Assembly: GCF_963678635.1 (NCBI RefSeq)
Contig: NC_087062.1
Coordinates: 48,349,283-48,413,282, forward strand
Origin: Symsagittifera roscoffensis
Lineage: Eukaryota; Xenacoelomorpha; Acoela; Convolutidae
Direction: 5' to 3'
Length of the DNA: 64,000 bases
Positions within the stretch are counted from its first letter, which is position 1. Every line of letters begins with the position of its first letter. Below, one piece after another: positions 55,990 through 64,000 of this stretch. The notes under the pieces are model-generated. The model saw nothing but the letters and a program-made list of their open reading frames with translations, was not told the origin of the DNA and ran no database searches. The position numbers were made by a program, and so were the translations under genes.

Positions 55990-57130
55990 ACAAAATAGGT
56001 TTAATAAAGAAAAAATACCCTCATTATCCGAACCTTTAGCACGCATCAATATCCGAACCTTTAATACTACCTATTCGCCCAGCACCCCTAAGTGAACCGC
56101 AAAACGAACCAACATATAACATTCACCACTCACTTCAACAAGATCTTAATAGAACTAGACCTCCAAACCAAAAGCAAAATTCAACTTCTACATTCGATAG
56201 ACAAAACATTCAACCTCGAAGAAATCGAAACCTTGCAACAGCAAAAGTTCATTTCATAATACCTTCATCACGCTCTTTGACCCCTTTGGATTTTTCTAGA
56301 AATACAATTCAAAGTACTCCCCATCACTACAGACATTTTCCCAACAAAAGACCCCAAACATCCCATCGGACTACTTGGGTTCAACACCAACCTCAGAAAC
56401 CCTATCGGTCCCATCAGCACCCTCAATGACAAGTCAAACACCAACCACTGCGTTCTCTCTGATCTTTCCGATTAATCTAGACGATCGATATCAAGAAATT
56501 CTTAGCACAAATATACCTTTACCATTAGACTGGAATACATTCCTAGCTCCCCCTCCCATAATTGGCCAACATCTTGATAGTAATCGACTACATGTTTACC
56601 TAACCGATAAAAATACAGACACGACATTCGCAAAGATATACAAGAACATAATATGAATTTCCTAACTGAGGATAACTCAAAAGTTAATATCGAAATAACA
56701 GTAAAATTAAATCACTACCATTATCTCCACCCACCAAACATAACCGCTCGATCCTTATCAACTCCATTTATCACAACAGAAATTGTCTATAAATACGATA
56801 GATATACAAAAAGACTAAAGTTTATATAAAACTCTACAATCCATATCAGGATTATCATACACAAGTTTATTTTAGTAGTTTTCTTCCTCAAAACTCTTTC
56901 CCCCTTAAGCTGTTAGAACCCACATCTCATCAAAAACCTTCCAGTCGAACAGGACCACAAGACGTCCTGGCTACACATTATGATTTTGAAAAGAAACTAA
57001 CAAAAAACACTACATAAATACGCAATTATTCAAGTCACTCAGTGTGAATCTGAACCACAAAACATAGAATCAACAAACATAGTAGCAACACTTTACTCGA
57101 AAGCACGAGCTACAACTTTAACAGTATATA
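55990..57130 (+). pseudogene. R6 ORF-X (same family as 1-706)
   Basis: Readable parts: 93 codons 56,375-56,656 ('LIFPINLDDRYQEILSTNIP', 'PPIIGQHLDSNRLHVYLTDK'), then 'NFLTEDNSKVNIEITVKLNH', 'HPPNITARSLSTPFITTEIV', 'FPLKLLEPTSHQKPSSRTGP' and 'KYAIIQVTQCESE' in other frames. It continues without a gap into the R6 zinc knuckle ('KFSGYSF' then 'CNFC'). Function unknown. The adjoining knuckle suggests either a gag-type protein or a recombination junction. Confidence 0.5.
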
Positions 57131-57149
57131 AGTTTTCAGGATATAGTTT

Positions 57150-58400
57150 TAAAAAATGATGCAATTTTTGTCGTAGATAAGGATATAGCTTTGCTGAATG
57201 CAGACAAAAACAACATGATAACCAAAACAAACCAGAAAAGCACAGAGAACCAAATAAATCTTTTTAGCAATACAAATAAAAAGTCCAAAATTTACCGTAC
57301 AAGTATCTTCTCAGTATTAAAAGCTCACGAAAAGCTCTTCCAGATAGCTAAAACAATTGTAGATCAAAATTTCCTTATCGAAACAACTTTCGCGGAAGAT
57401 CCCCGGACAGAAGAAATTCACAAAATTTTCTCAAAATTGATCAAATAGTCAAAAGGAACAAAAACAATTACTCAAGATTCAACTCAAATAGAAGTAAATA
57501 CTCGAACTATAATAGGAATCGCTCTTATTCAAACTTTCGCAAGAGATACTGTTCTAAAGACCGTTCAAGAATTTCATAATACAATTGAAACTAACAACTT
57601 TCAAACTGTGGAAACCGAAATTAATCGAAAGACAGATCACGAAATTACTCCAACAAAAGACCATATCACAAGAATAATGATAACCGATCCCGAGATAACT
57701 CTAGGAATCGAAACAACAAATATCTAAACAGACAGAGAAACTCTTCTCAGTCAACACATAGAAACAATCTCAATATTCAAACTCATACAGTCAAAACTAC
57801 AGAAGTAGTACACCAAAACATCAAAGAGAAGCAAATTAAGTAACAACAACAGAAGAAACGCATCCGGAGCCTCTCGGTGAAAAAAATACGGAAACCTGGG
57901 AATTACAGTTAGCCACATATGACAAAAATGAAACGAAAAATACGCTTTTAATGAACATGTCACACATTAAAAAAGAATACGAAACACCAATCGATTCGAA
58001 TTTTTAACAAAACAATGCAACCAATTCCAGTCTCGAAGAACTAAGTAATAGCCAAAACACTGCATATTGTATACCACGTGTGATTGATAATAATTCAAAT
58101 TTGAATAAACTATATCAAAACACTATAAATAACATACAGCAACCGAAAGAAAAGGTTTGGACAATCACTTCTGTTAGAGAGCCCAAAAATCAAAAATTTT
58201 CAATCACCAGATCTTGAAATAGGTTTTTTAATTTATTCAGGAGCAGAATCAAATGTTATAAACACTCACACATGGAATTGAATTCAAATCCTACATCCAA
58301 AAAACCTCAAGTAAACTAGCCACATCACAATGATCAAGTCTTACAAACAATAGAAAAATTCAATTATACCTTGTTACAACCCAAAAAATGGAACAAAATA
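57150..58400 (+). pseudogene. R6 nucleocapsid and protease
   Basis: Knuckle with both N-terminal Cys kept ('CNFCRR' stop 'GYSFAEC', 57,160-57,201; His changed to Tyr). Nucleocapsid region to about 57,870. Protease at about 58,200-58,330 with 'FLIYSGAESN': the catalytic Asp codon is TAT (Tyr) at 58,234-58,236. Confidence 0.75.
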
Positions 58401-59735
58401 AGCTTTTATATAAACTCTTTTTGCAAATATTCAATTTAACAGATATAAAACATAACATCGTTGGAGTATCGTTCATCACAAAAACTATCCCAATGATCAA
58501 CATCCTAAATAGTAAGGTACACATAAAAGATGAATATACAAAATAAATAATACATCTTGAACATTTTTCCAAAGAATCAATAAGCAAAATATACAAATTC
58601 TGATGTGATTTCTCTCTACGTATACAATAACTCAATATAAAATATCACTTTGCCTAAGGAAAATTGGCATATTGCGAAACAAATGCAACATATCACAAAA
58701 CAGAAGAAAAAGCAATTGGAGTAAATAATCTTTTGAAGTTACCACACATTTGTCAACCAACTATTCTTAACGAAGAAATATCTATAGTACCATCACATAT
58801 GATTCTAAACGAAACACGGTTTTTTTCATAAAAACGCCTTACTCAATCCTACATTTCAAATTTCAACATATACGAATGAACAACAGAAATTTTTCACACT
58901 GTTCACTTTTTAAAATTCTCAAACCAATCGACAAGAAATTCATCAATTAGCAGAACTATTATTAAAAAACTAACGGTCTACTCTACATCTAAAAATAACG
59001 TTGCAAAAATACACTCACCATTAGACCTTCCCCTTAAATCTAACGCAGTTTTCAAAAAACAACAAGCGAGAGGGTACCAATCAATTTGCAAGATAAAGTA
59101 AACAAACACATTACTTGAAATTCTTGAACAAAACGAAATCATATCACCATTAATTAAAAAACGACAACCAAAAAGAAACACCTTCATCAATCCCGCAGTC
59201 ATTCTCGCAAAAGGCGAATCATTAAAATTCGTCTTAGACCCAAAATACCTCAATTCTCTAATTGATGTATCTAAAGGCAATTGGTCCATAGAACCAATCC
59301 AAGTAAAAGTCGAAAAAAAACGGACAATATTATACCACTGCTGATATCAACAGTGCAAACAACCAAATACCATTAGACGAACAATCACTCCGACTCACAC
59401 AAATCGTTATTGGAAATCAACCATACGATTTTAATAGACTATTTTATGGATTTTCCATAAAACCATCAGATTTTAAGAATTTAGGGAAAAAAATTTCAGA
59501 CCACTCAGTCTTGGCAAAAAAGAAAACATGAAAGCAGCCCCAGATAAATCACATTTTTTTCTCCCTCCTTTCAAGTTCCTAGAACATATTATTGAAGGTA
59601 ATACAATTGCTCCATTAAAATCACAAATAGATGCTATATTTAAACTCTTATCCCCATCTAATCAAAAAAAAATCCCAAAACTTTTCGGAATGCTTAACTT
59701 TTTGAGTAATTAAAGTTACAAAAAAGCAAATATAC
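58400..59735 (+). pseudogene. pol: R6 reverse transcriptase, least deleted of the array
   Basis: Contains what R1-R5 lack: after 'YLNSL' come 'IDVSKGNWSIEPIQVKVE', motif A 'TTADINSANNQIPLDEQSLR' (Asp 59,343-59,345), 'QPYDFNRLFYGFSIKPSDFK', then directly thumb 'ENMKAAPDKSHFFLPPFKF' (59,525-59,580) and 'KIPKLFGMLNFLSN'. Motif C (x-x-Asp-Asp) is missing, so about 40-60 residues have been lost between them. Confidence 0.82.
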
Positions 59736-59739
59736 TTAA

Positions 59740-60600
59740 GACCATTTTGTAGTATACTTCGACAACAAAATAGTTTTGAAATCACATTGGAACATCAAAA
59801 TTGTTTTGATGAAAAAAAAACTCTTCTCTTAGAAAAAATGTCAATTACAGTCCCAGATGCAGATCAACCTTTCTACGCCATGTGTGACGCCTTATACTTT
59901 GGAATTGGCGCAGCACTCCTACAATCAAACAAAATTACAAACAAAAGGAACTTTATGTCAGCAAATTCAAGACTTTTCACACAAGTGGAACATAGATTCT
60001 CTACGTTTATGAGAGAATGTTCAGCAACGAAACATACACTTACAGAATATGATATTTTAATCCTTGGATCAAAACACCCAACAGTTCTATTCACAGATCA
60101 TAAATCAAAAGTTTTCCTATTTACCAGAACATAAAGTTTATAGATTTCACCTGATTTTGATAAAATTTCCAAACCTACATATAGTTTGGACAGCAGGAAA
60201 CAATTTTGTCTTACCAGATACACATAGTCGAAATACAGCACTTGAAATATTGATACAAAAAACAACCATAGAAATCACCCAAAAATTGAAGTTCTTTTTT
60301 TTGCAAAAGACGTAACATCACATCGACTAGAATGCAAGTACGCAGTGAAGATCGACCCCGGCACTTCACAAATAAATAATGTAGAACATTTCCCACTATA
60401 CCACGATTGCCAAAATATCACTACGAAGTAGAGTAGATTTATTAGGAAAAAATACAATCCGAACCAATACCACATTCGTCATGGATAAAAAACAATACCC
60501 AACAAAAATATCAGAACACCAACTACATAGGAAAAATCTAAACCCCCTAATAGAAAAGGAAAACTTCACATATAAATTAAAGTTACCAGGACCTGCTGAT
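59740..60600 (+). pseudogene. pol: R6 RNase H and linker
   Basis: 'PFYAMCDALYFGIGAALLQS', 'STFMRECSATKHTLTEYDIL', 'LFTDHKSKVFLF', then after a shift 'LHIVWTAGNNFVLPDTHSRN'. The linker to 60,600 matches 40,801-41,100. Confidence 0.8.
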
Positions 60601-60606
60601 TTAAAT

Positions 60607-60891
60607 TCAAAGTTTTGAACTTTTTGATTATTTTTATTGTCATTTTTTCTGTGATTGGAAGAAATATTTTTTGAGTTTCGTTTTTAGTGAGAGGTATTTT
60701 ATCTAGGGGGTCTTGCAAGTTAAAAGTTCTTTTGATCGTTCTTTTGATCGAAAAAAAAACGATCAAAAGAACTCTTAACTTGCAAGACCCCCTAGATAAA
60801 ATACCTCTCACTAAAAACGAAACTCAAAAAATATTTCTTCCAATCACAGAAAAAATGACAATAAAAATAATCAAAAAGTTCAAAACTTTGA
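60607..60891. repeat. Near-perfect 285-bp palindrome (132-bp arms)
   Basis: The left arm 60,607-60,738 is the reverse complement of 60,760-60,891 with at most one or two mismatches; the loop is about 21 bp (60,739-60,759). The right arm is normal integrase-linker sequence shared with R3 and R5. The left arm is extra DNA inserted between 'aaattcaaa' and 'cgatcaaaagaac', so it is a snap-back (self-templated) duplication. Both strands show the same 70-80 codon frame as a result. Confidence 0.95.
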
Positions 60892-61535
60892 CCCTTTAAT
60901 GAAACAATTTAAATCTTAAGAAATTTAAAACAAACATAAAACAAAACCAGTAAAATCTGATATCAAAATCCTAGGAAATAGGACATTATTTAGATATTTC
61001 CGAAAGTTCAACAAAACAACAATCAACGAAAAAAAACTGTTTTCTTCGAATATCGTACTCGGGAAACAAAAGTAACCTGTCAATCATTAAGCATGATTTT
61101 AATCGCATTTCACATTTCACTTTCCTCGCATACAAAAGGACAAGCAGGTTCAGAGAAAACGTATTCAAATTTACTCAAAACGTTTATTTTCCAATTGCAC
61201 CGATTTGGATAAATGTAGTATGCAATGATTGCATAACATGCCTTTTAATTAGGCCGTTTTCACACCAAAAACATTTAGAAGAAAAACAAAAAATCAAAGC
61301 ACAAAGTCTATATTTTAACCATAGAATATCATTTGAAACGAAAGGCCCTATTTCACCTTCTTCAGAAGGAAGTTCGTAGATAATGGTAGTAGTTGATGCA
61401 TTTACTCATTACGTAGCACTCAACCCTGTACCTTATTGTAATGCCTATTACGCCTACACAACTCTTTACGAACAATGGATAGCAAATTTTGGATTACGAA
61501 AAATTCTTGTCACAGACATTGGAACTTAATGCAAA
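60892..61535 (+). pseudogene. pol: R6 integrase N-terminal half
   Basis: HHCC module about 61,090-61,250 ('WINVVCNDCITC'), then 'MVVVDAFTHYVALNPV' with the first catalytic Asp retained at 61,395-61,397, unlike R1, R3 and R7. It ends after 'ILVTDIGT' at about 61,535, where a deletion of about 420 bp joins the integrase C-terminal part. Confidence 0.8.
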
Positions 61536-62533
61536 ACTTAAAATTAGCCCCTGGTACACATAAAGAATGGTTTTTAAACCTAGATAAAAAACATCAGATA
61601 ATTTATCAAAAAAATTGCTACAAAACTACAAAGACAAAATTTTCAATCCCAAATAAATTCACCTTTCACACCAGCAGTTTATTTAAAAAAAGGAACAAAG
61701 GTCCTCATAGCAAACTTTATAACCCAGAAAAGAACATTGAATTGCAACCTATCCAAAAAGGACCTTTTCATAAAATCGAAAAACCGACAGATAAAACTTA
61801 TAAACTCATCTACCCCACCAAAAATAAATTTATTCAACATAAAAATTTTTTTAAACCGTTTTTATCCAAAAAAGTACGCTCTTCACGAATGAACAGAAAA
61901 TTTCCCTTCATAGGACTAATCATTGTTGATAAGCCCACAGAAGTTAACAAACAACAAAACCCGCAAAATCCCGATCATTTATCATTTTTACCCGATAGAC
62001 ATCAAAATGCAACCATGATAAAATTCACAAAGAAAGTACAAAAAAATACCCAAAACCAAATACCTCAAAGACACAGGGCTATTTATTATTTAGACGAAAA
62101 CATCTTCAAACCAGAAACAAAAAAATCACAACAACGCCAATCGTCACGTCTTAGAAATCAGCCTAGAAAAGATTACAACATTTTTAACCCACATTGTAAA
62201 TTATTGAAAAAGTACAATTTTAGAAACCTCCCTGACTATATAAAATATTTTCAACATACTTGGATAACGATTTCCACAGAACCTTTAACTCTCAATCTCG
62301 AACTAACTAGTTCAGCTTCAACCAATCAAAATTGTTTCAAACATCAGCCCATTCCGACACCACTATCATTAGCCGATAAGTTCTTAGCTTCAAATAGGTC
62401 TATAACTAGCAGGTTCAGAAAAAACATATTCAAACTTACTCAAAACTTATACTTTCCAATTGCACCGATTTGGATAAATGTATTGTGCAATGATTGCATA
62501 ACATGCCAATTAGTTAAGCCGTTTTCACACTAA
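61475..62533 (+). CDS. Chimeric 352-codon ORF: integrase C-term + post-integrase + HHCC module
   Basis: The longest open frame in the window. Residues about 20-50 'QNLKLAPGTHKEWFLNLDKK' and 92-125 'LQPIQKGPFHKIEKPTDKTY' are the integrase C-terminal region with a Gly-Pro-Phe (GPY/F-type) motif. Residues 130-310 are the post-integrase segment (including 'SRLRNQPRKDYNIFNPHCKL' and 'LTLNLELTSSASTNQNCFKH'). At about 62,405 the frame passes into an R7 integrase HHCC module ('APIWINVLCNDCITCQ') out of natural order. Three junctions within one clean frame. It is openness by chance or recent formation rather than a known protein. Confidence 0.65.
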   Translation: MDSKFWITKNSCHRHWNLMQNLKLAPGTHKEWFLNLDKKHQIIYQKNCYKTTKTKFSIPNKFTFHTSSLFKKRNKGPHSKLYNPEKNIELQPIQKGPFHKIEKPTDKTYKLIYPTKNKFIQHKNFFKPFLSKKVRSSRMNRKFPFIGLIIVDKPTEVNKQQNPQNPDHLSFLPDRHQNATMIKFTKKVQKNTQNQIPQRHRAIYYLDENIFKPETKKSQQRQSSRLRNQPRKDYNIFNPHCKLLKKYNFRNLPDYIKYFQHTWITISTEPLTLNLELTSSASTNQNCFKHQPIPTPLSLADKFLASNRSITSRFRKNIFKLTQNLYFPIAPIWINVLCNDCITCQLVKPFSH

Positions 62534-63580
62534 GAACAATTAGCAGAAAAACAAAACATCAAAGGACAAAGTCTGTAAATTAACCATAGAAAATCATTTG
62601 ACACAAAAGGCCCTATACCACCTTCTTCAGAAGTGAATTCGTACAAAATGATAGTAGTTGGTGCATTTACTCATTACGTAGCACTCAACCCTGTACCTTA
62701 TTGAAGTGCCTATTACGCCTACACAACTCTTTACAAACACTGGATAGCAAAATTCGGATTATCAAAAATTCTTGTCACAGACAATGGAACTGAATGCAAT
62801 AACCATAAAATCATCGCATTATGTCACCTTGTTAACATTAATTACAAACCCCGAACATCTCATGCCCCATAGACTAATGGTTTAGTAGAAGGCATGAACC
62901 GTTCACTACAAGAGTATCTCCGATGTTTTATAAGTGGAAATGCACAAAATATACAGAATGGTCAACTTACGTAAAGTTTTTCCCACTAGCCTATAACTCT
63001 CAAATAACAACAACTCTTGGATTATCACCATATTAAATGGTTTTTAATCAAAAACCACGTAAGCCAATAACGTTCACAGCAAACTGCTCAAAAACTTACA
63101 AGGTTTTTGTCAACCTACAAAGACTCAGTTGATTAAAATTTACCACAAAATACACATGACGAAGGTTTTTTTCATCATCCACAAATCTGAAAATTAGCTT
63201 CTGGGACAGAAAAAATGGATTTTAAACCGAGATGTAAACATAACGAAATTTATCAAACAATTGCTAGAAAACTAGCACAAAGACAAACATTCAATCCCAA
63301 TTAAAATCACGTCTCACACCAGCAACTTATTTTAAAAAAGGAACATATGTCCTAATACCAAACTTAATAAACAGGAAAGGAAAATTTAAAAAATTGCAAG
63401 CTATCAAAAAATCGAAAACACCACAGATATTACTTATAAGCTTATCGAACCCAACAAAAAGGAAATGATTCATTTTAGAAACAATCTTTTACCATATTAT
63501 CCAAAAGTACACTCTTTGCGAACTTACACAATTATTTTCCATCATAGGACTAACTATGGTGGAAAAACCCACAGAAAATA
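62406..63580 (+). pseudogene. pol: R7 integrase
   Basis: HHCC 62,430-62,530; core from 62,648 with Gly at the first Asp (62,660-62,662), 'VTDNGTECNNH' with the second Asp (the more usual Asp-Asn-Gly is kept here), 'HAP' TAG 'TNGLVEGMNRSLQEYL' (about 62,859-62,920). The C-terminal part is frameshifted, with 'LLPYYPKVHSL' at about 63,488. Confidence 0.8.
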
Positions 63581-64000
63581 ACTAACAACAAAACGCGCAA
63601 AATTCCGATCATTTATCATTTTTACCCGATACACATCAAAACGCAACCATCGCAAGAATTCACAAAAAGTACAAAAAAATCCCCAAAACCAAATGTCTCA
63701 AAGACACAGGGCTTATTGTAAATAAGAAGAAAAATTTCCAATACCAGAAACAAAAAAAAATCACAACAACGCCAATCATCGCGTCATAGCAATCAGCCTA
63801 AACAAGATTACAACTTTTTTTAACCCACAATCTAAGATATTAAACAAATAAAATCTCAGAAACCTCCCTGATTAAAAAACATAATTTCATCTTACTTGGA
63901 AAATAATTTCCACAGAATCCTTAACTCTCAATCTCGAACTAACTAGTTCAACTTCAACTAATCAAAATCGTTTCAAACATCACCCAATTCCGACACCACT
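63581..64000 (+). pseudogene. R7 post-integrase segment, runs off the window
   Basis: Same region as 50,561-51,300: 'KNSDHLSFLPDTHQNAT', a basic stretch near 63,770-63,800, then 'LTLNLELTSSTSTNQNRFK' at the window edge. Frameshifted. Confidence 0.65.

Larger units (their letters stand above)
33920..64000 (+). mobile_element. Head-to-tail array of partial retroelement copies R1-R7
   Basis: The same Ty3/gypsy-like family as 1-8,600, plus strand. Units, by restart of gag or RT sequence: R1 33,920-42,365, R2 42,366-45,560, R3 45,561-51,304, R4 51,305-52,755, R5 52,756-55,274, R6 55,990-62,405, R7 62,406 to the edge. Only R1 has the leader. No LTR separates units. Junctions are abrupt jumps between element coordinates. 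Shared lesions (RT core deletion, integrase TAG, Asp-to-Gly) show the units descend from common defective ancestors. Confidence 0.88.

Noticed and set aside
37957-62869. Non-standard genetic code (TAA/TAG as sense)
   Set aside because: The TAG replaces Trp (TGG in copy A) and other stops replace varied residues; frameshifts are equally common. Simple decay from a shared ancestor explains it.

Overview
The window is AT-rich, repeat-dominated invertebrate (metazoan) nuclear DNA with no recognisable intact host gene. Almost every feature is a decayed mobile element. Several families seen here (Ty3/gypsy-type retroelements, Polinton/Maverick elements with F54H12.2-like capsid proteins, long polB proteins with N-terminal C2H2 fingers) are common in nematodes and arthropods. 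I cannot fix the species from sequence alone.

Layout. (1) 1-8,600: one retroelement copy on the minus strand, 5' end at right: leader, gag, protease, RT, RNase H, integrase, then an extra ORF interrupted by minisatellites. (2) 9,036-9,959: an inverted copy of a Polinton terminus plus a spacer. (3) 9,960-28,370: an 18.4-kb Polinton (polintovirus-like) element with matching inverted ends and a 6-bp target duplication CTTGTG. It carries a minus-strand protein-primed DNA polymerase B, several unknown genes, and a plus-strand integrase - penton-like minor capsid - small basic capsid protein - major capsid protein - adenovirus-type protease block. All genes are broken by frameshifts and stops, and the capsid block is rearranged by two nested tandem duplications. 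I see no packaging ATPase. (4) 28,377-31,810: two diverged tandem host units. One carries a 525-bp short inverted-repeat element made of 9-bp GCGGTTT-type repeats, and the other shows the empty site. (5) 31,810-33,900: mostly unassigned DNA with a G-run tract. (6) 33,900-64,000: the same retroelement family on the plus strand as a head-to-tail array of at least seven partial internal copies (R1-R7), without LTRs between them, with shared inactivating mutations and many chimeric junctions.

How it fits together. The retroelement proteins would form a gag-pol machine (capsid, zinc knuckle, aspartic protease, RT/RNase H, integrase) plus a possible env-like product with a C-terminal membrane anchor. 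The Polinton would replicate by protein-primed polymerase, integrate with its own integrase, and could once have formed virions from MCP, penton, small basic protein and maturation protease. No copy looks functional today. The shared lesions in the right-hand array point to amplification by DNA duplication of an already dead element rather than independent retrotransposition.
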